Shown here piece by piece: positions 43,332 to 52,568 of a DNA stretch of 64,000 nucleotides. The translations under genes were made by a program, and so were the position numbers. The stretch comes from Oxalobacteraceae bacterium (GTDB lineage Bacteria; Pseudomonadota; Gammaproteobacteria; Burkholderiales; Burkholderiaceae_D): assembly GCA_013284265.1 (NCBI GenBank), contig JABTBR010000042.1, forward strand, positions 1-64,000, written 5' to 3'. The notes below the pieces were generated by a model that made no database searches, was not told the origin of the DNA, and worked only from the letters and a program-made list of their open reading frames with translations. How positions within the stretch are numbered: the stretch's first letter is position 1; every line of letters begins with the position of its first letter.

Positions 43332-43636
43332 GCAGGCGAAGCAGGTCGGCGCACCGAGTTGAGTGTAGTTGTAAATGATCGCGGCAAGGCGATGGCGCTT
43401 GGGCCGTATGGGGGTACTGTCCTCAATGCCATCGGCGGCTGTGATCATGTTGGGCGGTAGTGAAGTAAATGCGATGTGATATGCGAGCGGTGGCGCCTGC
43501 CCTGGGGTCTGGCGTCACCGCTTTGCTGCGTTTTCAGCAGGAATAAACCGCTTCAGGCATACTGCACGTCCATGCCGGGAAAAGCCGCGCCTTGCGCGGC
43601 TTTTTTATTCCAATATTACAAAAGAGGAGTCAACAC
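43332..43636. other. Intergenic region after ftsZ
   Basis: 305 bases without a gene. It carries the ftsZ terminator at 43581-43607. No clear peroxiredoxin promoter is visible; a CATACT near 43557 with TTCAGC 19 bases upstream is the best guess. Confidence 0.5.
43581..43607 (+). terminator. Terminator of the dcw operon
   Basis: AAAGCCGCGC, ctt, GCGCGGCTTTTTT: a perfect 7-bp GC stem (10 bp including the A-T pairs) with a six-T run. Confidence 0.92.
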
Positions 43637-44140
43637 ATGACCATTAAAATTGGTGACACCCTGCCAGAAGGCACCCTGTCCGAATTCGTTGAAACCGAAA
43701 CCGAAGGCTGCGCGCTCGGCCCGAACACCTTCAATGTACAAGACCTGACCAAGGGCAAGAAGATCGCGATCTTCGGCCTGCCAGGCGCCTACACCCCGAC
43801 CTGCTCGGCGCAGCACGTGCCGGGCTATGTCAAGCTCGCGGCCGATCTGAAAGCCAAGGGCGTCGATGAAATCTGGTGCATCTCGGTCAATGACGCCTTC
43901 GTCATGGGCGCCTGGGGCCGCGATCAGAAAGCCACCGGCACCGTGCGCATGATGGCCGACGGCAATGCCGCCTATTCCAAGGCCCTGGGCCTGGACGCCG
44001 ACTTCAGCAAGTTCGGCATGGGTACCCGCTCGCAGCGCTACTCGCTGCTGGTCGACAACGGTGTGGTCACCCAGCTCAACATCGAGCAGGGCGGCAAGTT
44101 CGAAGTATCGAACGCGGAAACCCTGCTGGGCCAGCTGTAA
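43637..44140 (+). CDS. Peroxiredoxin (Prx5/type II)
   Basis: Thiol peroxidase of 167 aa that reduces hydrogen peroxide and organic peroxides, probably with glutathione or glutaredoxin. The peroxidatic cysteine is Cys56 in PGAYTPTCSAQH, and WGRDQKATGTVRMMADG near 100 is typical of the Prx5 group. Other cysteines are C25 and C81. ATG 43637 follows AGAGGAG. The gene starts only 30 bases after the ftsZ terminator, so its promoter must lie within or before that terminator, or it relies on read-through. Confidence 0.93.
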   Translation: MTIKIGDTLPEGTLSEFVETETEGCALGPNTFNVQDLTKGKKIAIFGLPGAYTPTCSAQHVPGYVKLAADLKAKGVDEIWCISVNDAFVMGAWGRDQKATGTVRMMADGNAAYSKALGLDADFSKFGMGTRSQRYSLLVDNGVVTQLNIEQGGKFEVSNAETLLGQL

Positions 44141-44168
44141 ATCTCAGCGTCCCCTGAGGTGAAACATG

Positions 44169-44197
44169 ACGGCGCCGCGGCGCCGTTTTGTTTTTTT
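44169..44197 (+). terminator. Terminator of the peroxiredoxin gene
   Basis: ACGGCGCC, gc, GGCGCCGT: an 8-bp stem followed by TTTGTTTTTTT. Confidence 0.88.
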
Positions 44198-44266
44198 GGG
44201 TGCCGTCCGAGGTGTTGTGCCGGTCCGCGCTATCATCGAAGTCCGTGAATCTGGATACGCTTGCGT

Positions 44267-44806
44267 ATGAAAATACTTGCCATCTCCGGCAGCCTGCGCG
44301 CTGCCTCGATCAATTCGATGCTGCTGCGCGTGCTGGTCAGCGTCGCGCCGCCCGGCGTTGAAGTCGCCATTTACACGGGACTGGGGCAGTTGCCCTTGTT
44401 TAATCCCGATATCGACATGCCGCCGCCGGTGGTCGCCGCCTTGCAGGACAGCCTGACGACGGCCGACGCCGTCGTCATCGCCAGTCCCGAGTATGCGCAT
44501 GGCGTGACCGGGGCGATCAAGAATGGGTTGGACTGGATGGTGGGCAACGACAGCTTCATCGACAAGCCGGTCGCGATCTTCAACGCTTCCCCGCGCGCCA
44601 CCCACGCCGATGCGGCGCTGCGCGAAATCATGACCGTGATGTCGGCAAAACTGGTGGAGGCGGCCTGCGTGAGTCTGCCGCTGGTCGGGGCCAGGCTCAC
44701 GGAACAAGAAATGCGGGCCGATCCGCACATTTCCCGGATTTTATTCTCGGTACTGTTGTCTTTACGCGACGAAATCGCTGCGGCGGGGACTTTGCCGCGC
44801 GATTAA
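44267..44806 (+). CDS. NADPH-dependent FMN reductase family protein
   Basis: Flavodoxin-like protein of 179 aa. The FMN phosphate loop is GSLRAASINSMLLR (8-21), and SPEYAHGVTGAIKNGLDWMVG (about 75-95) is the signature of ChrR/SsuE-type NAD(P)H:FMN or quinone/chromate reductases. ATG 44267 gives the natural MKILAISGS start; the TTG at 44261 adds two residues without a ribosome site. It converges closely (7 bases) on the next gene. The physiological substrate is unknown. Confidence 0.9.
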   Translation: MKILAISGSLRAASINSMLLRVLVSVAPPGVEVAIYTGLGQLPLFNPDIDMPPPVVAALQDSLTTADAVVIASPEYAHGVTGAIKNGLDWMVGNDSFIDKPVAIFNASPRATHADAALREIMTVMSAKLVEAACVSLPLVGARLTEQEMRADPHISRILFSVLLSLRDEIAAAGTLPRD

Positions 44807-44813
44807 AGCGGGA

Positions 44814-45101
44814 TCAGTAGATGTCGCCGAACTGGTATTTGGCGGCGCACAAGGCGGCGTTGATCGGGAAATCGCAGACGTCCTGGGCCGCCGGCGCACG
44901 CCTTGGCTTGTCTGCGCCGGCGGAAAATAAACCGCGGATTTCCGCAGCGCGCTCGGCCGCCGTACGGGAGCTGGACCACTCTGCCAGCATGGCCGGCTTG
45001 GCCGTTTTCGCTGGCGCGGCGGCGCCCACGGCGCTGCCCTGGCCGGCGGCTTCGCTGTTGTCGAATTGTTCTGCGGTAGGGACTGGGGAAGTCATGTGCA
45101 T
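44814..45101 (-). CDS. Small hypothetical protein
   Basis: 95 aa, Ala-rich, no signal peptide or membrane segment. The N-terminal half looks disordered (EAAGQGSAVGAAAPAKTAKPA); the centre WSSSRTAAERAAEIRGLFSAG is likely helical; the end has two cysteines (CDFPINAALC). It is divergent from the MmyB-type regulator, with 85 bases between them, and so may be its target. An overlapping frame ending at 44803 was judged a shadow. Function unknown. Confidence 0.5.
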   Translation of the reverse strand: MHMTSPVPTAEQFDNSEAAGQGSAVGAAAPAKTAKPAMLAEWSSSRTAAERAAEIRGLFSAGADKPRRAPAAQDVCDFPINAALCAAKYQFGDIY

Positions 45102-45186
45102 GCTCCATGCTGGGATCGGTTAATTCAGCATAGGGGTGTTAGTATCCTGTAACAAGACAAGTACTTATCCTAGTATATAAACTACC

Positions 45187-45960
45187 ATGCAAAACACTCT
45201 CGGCGAATTCATCCGTGCCCACCGCGAACGCCTGACCCCCGCCGGCGCCGGCCTGCCCGGCGGTGGACGCCGGCGCACGCCCGGTTTGCGGCGCGAAGAA
45301 CTGGCCCAGTTGTGCGAGGTCAGCCCCACCTGGCTGACCTGGCTGGAGCAGGGCCGGCAAGTGTCGGCCTCGGGCAAGATGCTGGCGCGGCTGGCCGAGG
45401 TGCTGCATCTGACGGTGGCCGAACGGGCTTATCTGTTCAGCCTGGCCGACCGGCTCGATCCGGCAGGCGAGGCGGAAGGGGACAGTCCCGAGCAAGGCCT
45501 GGACGCGATCGTCCAGGCCATCACGGCGCCGGCCTATATCCTGAACCGCGAGTGGGATGCGGTGGCCTGGAACGCCCAGGCGGCGGCGCTGTTCGTCGGC
45601 TGGCTGGACCGGCGCGGCGGCCAGCATCCGAACCAGCTGCGCTTCATGTTTACCGAGCCGCGCGCGCCCGAGCTGATCGTCGACTGGCCCGAGCGGGCCG
45701 AGCGGCTGGTGGCGGAATTTCGCGCCGATTGCGGCAAATATGCTTATCAGGAACCCTTGTCGGGCATGATCGCCGAGCTGGTGCAAGCCAGTCCGGCCTT
45801 CGAACAACTATGGCAATCGCAGAAAGTCATCAGCCGCGAGGGCGGCCGGCGCCGTTTTCACCATCCCGAGCAAGGCTTGCTGACCTTGCAGCAAGTCACG
45901 TCCCACCTGGCCCAGCGGCGCGAACTGAAACTGGTGATGTTGCTGCCGGCCGTTCAATAG
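45187..45960 (+). CDS. XRE-family regulator with MmyB-like ligand-binding domain
   Basis: Regulator of 257 aa. Residues about 8-85 are a Cro/C1-type helix-turn-helix (RRTPGLRREELAQLCEVSPTWLTWLEQGR). Residues about 105-255 form the MmyB-like PAS-type ligand-binding domain (PAYILNREWDAVAWNAQAAALF; FRADCGKY; FHHPEQGLLTL). Members are thought to sense fatty acids or other hydrophobic ligands and often control an adjacent oxidoreductase. TATCCT words at 45143 and 45167 in the divergent promoter are 24 bases apart, but I make no operator claim. Confidence 0.9.
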   Translation: MQNTLGEFIRAHRERLTPAGAGLPGGGRRRTPGLRREELAQLCEVSPTWLTWLEQGRQVSASGKMLARLAEVLHLTVAERAYLFSLADRLDPAGEAEGDSPEQGLDAIVQAITAPAYILNREWDAVAWNAQAAALFVGWLDRRGGQHPNQLRFMFTEPRAPELIVDWPERAERLVAEFRADCGKYAYQEPLSGMIAELVQASPAFEQLWQSQKVISREGGRRRFHHPEQGLLTLQQVTSHLAQRRELKLVMLLPAVQ

Positions 45961-46077
45961 ACAGAACGCTGTCGCCCGCGGCGGCGCTCAGGCGTATGAT
46001 AGAGATCTTATCATTATGTTACGGCAATTCTCCTGCCGTGGCTGTCTGCGTCTACCTTGTTACTGAAGGGAGTAAAT

Positions 46078-46575
46078 ATGAAACCATGGCTGAAGTTCCT
46101 CGCCTGCGCCTGCGGCCTGCTGGCCTCGGCCTCTGCGCTGGCCGACGCGCACTACTCTTTCAAGGGCTTCTGGCCGGGTCAGGATGACACGCTGCCGCGC
46201 GCGGGTGGCGCCAGTTTCGAGTTGACCCTGCCCGAGCCGTTTACCGTCGATACCACTATCCAAGCCAGCCAGATGAGCAGTTGCCAGATCCTAAGCCTGG
46301 AGTGCCAGAAAGCGTTCTTTATCATGGATGCCGCAGTGCTCGGCATCGCCCAGCACCATGTGCCCGCGCTGGCGCTGAGCAATCTGACGGGCCTGACCAC
46401 TTACTATTATTTCGACGGTCCGGCGTACACCAGCTCCGGCAGCTATGCCAACTATTACGATTTCCATCCGAGCGTGATGGTCAGCGTCGTGCCGGAACTG
46501 TCGAGCTACCAGACTTTGCTGGGCGGCCTGCTGCTGCTGGCCGGACTGGGAACGCTGCGGCGCCGCCAGCGCTGA
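46078..46575 (+). CDS. PEP-CTERM sorting-domain protein
   Basis: Exported protein of 165 aa. The signal peptide (1-22) ends at ALA-DA. The last 28 residues show the tripartite sorting tail: VVPELSSYQ, a hydrophobic helix (TLLGGLLLLAGLGTL) and a basic end RRRQR. The usual VPEP is VPEL here. In the family the tail is cut by exosortase during export of surface or biofilm proteins. The body (residues 23-135) is unrecognised, with one CQILSLEC pair. No exosortase gene is in the window. GAAGGGAG precedes the ATG. Confidence 0.82.
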   Translation: MKPWLKFLACACGLLASASALADAHYSFKGFWPGQDDTLPRAGGASFELTLPEPFTVDTTIQASQMSSCQILSLECQKAFFIMDAAVLGIAQHHVPALALSNLTGLTTYYYFDGPAYTSSGSYANYYDFHPSVMVSVVPELSSYQTLLGGLLLLAGLGTLRRRQR

Positions 46576-46656
46576 TGCCGGGGCGGCGGAAAACGGCCGC
46601 CGGCCCCTTGCTCTGCCGCTTGGCGGCCGGCCTCAGCGCCGCCGGGGGCGTCTTGT

Positions 46657-46662
46657 TATAAT
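46657..46662 (+). promoter_or_regulatory. -10 box before the DMT transporter
   Basis: TATAAT about 70 bases before the annotated ATG; the -35 region is not recognisable. Confidence 0.4.
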
Positions 46663-46729
46663 TCTTGCTCGCGGGCAGTGTTATCGCGCTGTCCGTGCTG
46701 GCTTCTGGACGTCGCCATGATGACGTTCC

Positions 46730-47650
46730 ATGCAGCCCCGCTGCCGATTGCAAGGAGCTATCCTGTCTTCGCTCGCCTCCAAGGAAAACCTGCGCAGCAT
46801 CTATGCGATGCTGATCGCCGTCGCGATGTTCTCGCTGATGGACACGACCATGAAGGTCTTGTCTTCCCACTATCCCGCCATGCAGGTGACCGCGCTGCGC
46901 GCGCTATGCTCGCTGCCGCTGGTATGCGTCTATATGCTGTACCGCGGCGCTTTCCGCCGCATCTTCCAGGTGCGCTGGCCCATGCATCTATTCCGCGGCG
47001 CGCTCGGCATCGGCATGCTGACGATGTTCGCCTACGGCCTGAAAACGCTGTCGCTGGCCGAAGCCTATTCGGTGTTCTTCATCGCCCCGACCCTGATCAC
47101 CGCGCTGTCGGTGTTTTTCCTCAAGGAGAAAGTGGACGCGGCCCAGTGGTGCGCGGTGGCCGTCGGCATGGGCGGGGTGCTGGTGGTGCTGCGTCCGAAT
47201 GGCGCCGATTTCTTTTCCATCGGCGGCCTGGCCATCCTCGGCTCGGCCGCCTGCTATGCGGTCTCGGCCATCGCCAGCCGCATCCTCAGCCGTACCGATG
47301 CCAGCGAAGCCATCATGTTCTGGCTGCTGATCTTGATGGCGATCGGTGCGCTGGCCCTGTGCGCCGGCAACTGGGTGCCGCTGCGCCAGCAGGATATCCT
47401 GGTGCTGGTCGCCCTGGCCATCAGCGGTTTCCTCGGGCAGTTGGCCATCACCGAAGCGTTCAGCATGGGCAAGGCGTCGACGGTGGCACCGTTTGAATAT
47501 TCGGCGCTGGCCTGGGGCGTGGCGATCGACTGGCTGCTGTGGCAGACCCTGCCGGACGGCTATACCCTGCTGGGCGCGGCCATCATCATCGGCAGCGGCG
47601 TGTATCTGGTGCGGCGCGAAACCGTGCATTCCGAGGCGGAACATCCCTGA
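46730..47650 (+). CDS. DMT-superfamily (EamA) transporter
   Basis: Inner-membrane permease of about 306 aa with ten helices in two EamA repeats (about 24-151 and 165-296), probably an exporter of small metabolites. RALCSLPLVCVYMLYRG, FLKEKVDAAQWCAVAVGMGGVLVVLRP and FGYSALAWG-like EYSALAWGVAIDWLLW are typical. The start is uncertain: ATG 46730 lacks a ribosome site, while AAGGAG at 46752-46757 is followed five bases later by an in-frame CTG (46763) that would give a more family-like N-terminus (LSSLASKENLRSIYAML). The substrate is unknown. Confidence 0.88.
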   Translation: MQPRCRLQGAILSSLASKENLRSIYAMLIAVAMFSLMDTTMKVLSSHYPAMQVTALRALCSLPLVCVYMLYRGAFRRIFQVRWPMHLFRGALGIGMLTMFAYGLKTLSLAEAYSVFFIAPTLITALSVFFLKEKVDAAQWCAVAVGMGGVLVVLRPNGADFFSIGGLAILGSAACYAVSAIASRILSRTDASEAIMFWLLILMAIGALALCAGNWVPLRQQDILVLVALAISGFLGQLAITEAFSMGKASTVAPFEYSALAWGVAIDWLLWQTLPDGYTLLGAAIIIGSGVYLVRRETVHSEAEHP

Positions 47651-47660
47651 ACCGCAGGCA

Positions 47661-47685
47661 AGCCGGGCGGCGGCGCCGCCCGGCT
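47661..47685 (+). terminator. Perfect GC palindrome before lpxC
   Basis: AGCCGGGCGGCG, g, CGCCGCCCGGCT, located ten bases after the transporter stop. A strong 3'-end hairpin without a T-run; the lpxC -10 box follows nine bases later. Confidence 0.55.
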
Positions 47686-47693
47686 AACTTCGC

Positions 47694-47699
47694 TATAAT
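47694..47699 (+). promoter_or_regulatory. -10 box of lpxC
   Basis: A perfect TATAAT six bases before the ATG at 47706. The transcription start is predicted at or next to the start codon. AGGGG lies directly before the ATG, too close to act as a normal ribosome site on a short leader. Confidence 0.55.
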
Positions 47700-47705
47700 C
47701 AGGGG

Positions 47706-48641
47706 ATGTTAAAACAACGCACTATCAAAGAACTGGTCCGCACCACAGGCGTCGGGCTACATTCCGGCACCAAGGTCGTGCTGACCTTGCACCCGGCCGC
47801 GCCCGATACCGGCATCGTATTTCGCCGCGTCGACCTCGACCCCGTGGTCGAATTTCCCGCCAGCGCCATGGCCGTCGGCGATACCCGCATGGCGTCGGTG
47901 CTGATCAAGGACGGTGCCCGCGTGTCCACCGTCGAGCACCTGATGTCGGCCTGCGCCGGCCTGGGTATTGACAATCTGTACATCGACGTGAGCGCCGAAG
48001 AAATTCCCATCATGGATGGATCGGCCTCGTCCTTCGTCTATCTGCTGCAGCAGGCGGGCGTGCAGGAGCAGCCCGTTGCCAAGAAATTCATCCGCGTGTT
48101 GAAACCGGTGGAAATCCGCGAAGGCACGGGCGACAAGGAAAAATGGGCGCGCTTGAGTCCTTATGATGGCTTCAAGCTGGACTTTTTCATCGAATTCAAC
48201 CATCCGGCCGTCGACGGTACGACCCAGCGCGCCCATGTGGACTTCGGCAACGTGTCCTATGTGCACGATGTGGCGCGTGCGCGTACCTTCGGCTTCATGC
48301 AGGACGTGGAAATGTTGCGCGGCATCGGATTGGCGCGCGGCGGTTCGCTGGAAAACGCCATCGTCATGGACGAGTACCGGATTCTCAATTCGGATGGCTT
48401 GCGCTATGACGACGAGTTCGTGCGCCACAAGATTCTGGACGCGATCGGCGATCTGTATCTGGTGGGGCATTCGCTGCTGGCCAGCTATGAGGCGCATAAA
48501 TCGGGGCATGCGCTGAATAATCAGCTGCTGCTGGAGTTGCTCAAGCACCCGGATGCCTACGAAATCGTGTCCTTCGATAGCAATGAGACAGCCCCGGCCT
48601 CGTATCTGCGCCAGATGGCGCGTGAGTGGGCGCTTACCTGA
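47706..48641 (+). CDS. lpxC: UDP-3-O-acyl-GlcNAc deacetylase LpxC
   Basis: Zinc enzyme of 311 aa that carries out the committed step of lipid A synthesis. Zinc ligands lie in STVEHLMSACAGLGIDN (His near 78) and in HKILDAIGDLYLVGHSL (His near 239, Asp near 243); the acid/base histidine is in HKSGHALNNQLL. IPIMDGSASSFVYLL near 100 is also conserved. The gene usually follows ftsZ directly or nearly so; here 4.4 kb of other genes intervene. Repeat copy B follows. Confidence 0.97.
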   Translation: MLKQRTIKELVRTTGVGLHSGTKVVLTLHPAAPDTGIVFRRVDLDPVVEFPASAMAVGDTRMASVLIKDGARVSTVEHLMSACAGLGIDNLYIDVSAEEIPIMDGSASSFVYLLQQAGVQEQPVAKKFIRVLKPVEIREGTGDKEKWARLSPYDGFKLDFFIEFNHPAVDGTTQRAHVDFGNVSYVHDVARARTFGFMQDVEMLRGIGLARGGSLENAIVMDEYRILNSDGLRYDDEFVRHKILDAIGDLYLVGHSLLASYEAHKSGHALNNQLLLELLKHPDAYEIVSFDSNETAPASYLRQMAREWALT

Positions 48642-48685
48642 AGGGGCTCGATAAAGCGCTTTTATGCCCACGGCAAAGCGCTTTT

Positions 48686-48751
48686 AAACCCACGGCGTAA
48701 CCCTGGGGTCTGACCCGCCGGGTCAGACCCCGGCTCTTTGCCGTGGGTTTT
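48686..48751. repeat. Nested inverted repeat, copy B
   Basis: Reverse orientation to copy A: AAACCCACGGC, GTAACCCT, GGGGTCTGACCC, gcc, GGGTCAGACCCC, GGCTCTTT, GCCGTGGGTTTT. It lies between convergent lpxC and the dciA-like gene. Degenerate half-elements flank it (CCCACGGCAAAGCG at 48667; CCCCAGGGTTAAGCC at 48783). Confidence 0.9.
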
Positions 48752-48809
48752 AACCGCCGCCGCCGGCCCCTTGAATGTCTTGCCCCAGGGTTAAGCCTTG
48801 GGTTTACAA

Positions 48810-49286
48810 CTAAACCCGCCGTTTGGCCACCATCGCCTTCAAGGCCGCGATCAGCGTGGCGTTCTGCGGCGTATCTTCCAGCGTTGCGCTGAGATTATCA
48901 AAAGCCGTCACGGCCGCTTCGTTCAGCGACAGCGCGCGCATCTGCTCCTTGATTTCCACCGCCTTCATCATCTGCACCTTCAGCTTGACGGCTTGCACCT
49001 GCCAGCCACGCCGCGCCAGGGTTTCCTGCAGCTTCGGAATTTGCTGCTTGAGCTTGGCCGCCAGCGCCGCGTTCGGCGTCGACAGCAGCAGCTGGCCCTC
49101 TTCAAAGGCCAGGATGTCGCAGAATTTGAACATCGCCGGCAAGGCCGCCGCGCAATCTTTCTGCAACGCGGCCATGCGCTCGATGGCCGGCAGCAGGGCG
49201 GCCATCTTGTCGTCGCGGCGCAGGAAGTCGGTCGCGACCACCGCCGTGCGGCGCTTCATCGAGATGTTGGAGGAGTTGAATCGCAT
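48810..49286 (-). CDS. DUF721/DciA-like protein
   Basis: Protein of about 158 aa matching DUF721, the family of the replicative-helicase loader/operator DciA used by bacteria without DnaC. The KH-like core FKFCDILAFEEGQLLLSTPNAALAAKLKQQIPKLQETL (split here by position, about 50-88) is well formed. The gene adjacent to secA in betaproteobacteria is usually this family. The start is uncertain: ATG 49286 is chosen (MRFNSSNISMKRR); upstream ATGs at 49298 and 49373 lack ribosome sites too. Confidence 0.85.
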   Translation of the reverse strand: MRFNSSNISMKRRTAVVATDFLRRDDKMAALLPAIERMAALQKDCAAALPAMFKFCDILAFEEGQLLLSTPNAALAAKLKQQIPKLQETLARRGWQVQAVKLKVQMMKAVEIKEQMRALSLNEAAVTAFDNLSATLEDTPQNATLIAALKAMVAKRRV

Positions 49287-49420
49287 GGGCCGAAACATAG
49301 CACAAGCCGGCCCATCCATGCTGCTTTTGGCCGATTTGGCAGCGAATTGGCCGCGATTTGGCCCCCGCCGCACTGGCTAAAATTTCTGTCTATCGTATAA
49401 AATATATTGATTTTGTGTCA

Positions 49421-49448
49421 TTGTTTAGAGCGGGGCTATTGTTATATA
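49421..49448 (+). promoter_or_regulatory. Promoter of secA
   Basis: TTGTTT (49421-49426), 16 bases, TATATA (49443-49448) in an AT-rich block; the predicted leader is about 120 nt. No secM-like reading frame is seen. Confidence 0.5.
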
Positions 49449-49577
49449 GGTCAATAACCCAATCTTGGCAGCGACGCATGATAAAATCATCGTCTTTTTG
49501 CCATACTCGAACTCCGTAAGGTCAGGCGTTTTCCACCCACAGAGCTTTTTTAACGGCGTTTTTTCAAGAATTCAAGC

Positions 49578-52340
<2,763 letters not shown>

Positions 52341-52371
52341 TAAATAAGCTGTAGTACGCAGGCTGAAATAG

Positions 52372-52404
52372 AAAAAGGAAGCTCCACGGAGCTTCCTTTT
52401 TTTT
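52372..52404. terminator. Terminator of secA
   Basis: A-run, GGAAGCTC, cacg, GAGCTTCC, then eight T. The A-run on the other side makes it usable from the minus strand too. Confidence 0.92.
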
Positions 52405-52469
52405 GAGGTGTGACAGATACCAATGCCGTTGAGGAAAATGCTTGGCTAGCGGGCCGTTGGCGGCAAGCT

Positions 52470-52536
52470 AAAACCTACGGCGTAACCCTGGGGTCAGACC
52501 CGACGGGTCTGACCCCGGCTCTTTGCCGTGGGTTCT
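52470..52536. repeat. Nested inverted repeat, copy C
   Basis: AAAACCTACGGC, GTAACCCT, GGGGTCAGACCC, gac, GGGTCTGACCCC, GGCTCTTT, GCCGTGGGTTCT. One arm change (CCTACGG for CCCACGG) is not compensated. It lies between convergent secA and the histidine kinase, 65 bases after the secA terminator. Confidence 0.9.
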
Positions 52537-52568
52537 AAGAACGCGTTGCGGCTCGTTTAAAGCCGAGC

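Noticed and set aside
44803..45108. 101-codon frame overlapping the 95-aa hypothetical gene
   Set aside because: Arg/Gly-rich composition typical of a +1 shadow; the other frame is more balanced.
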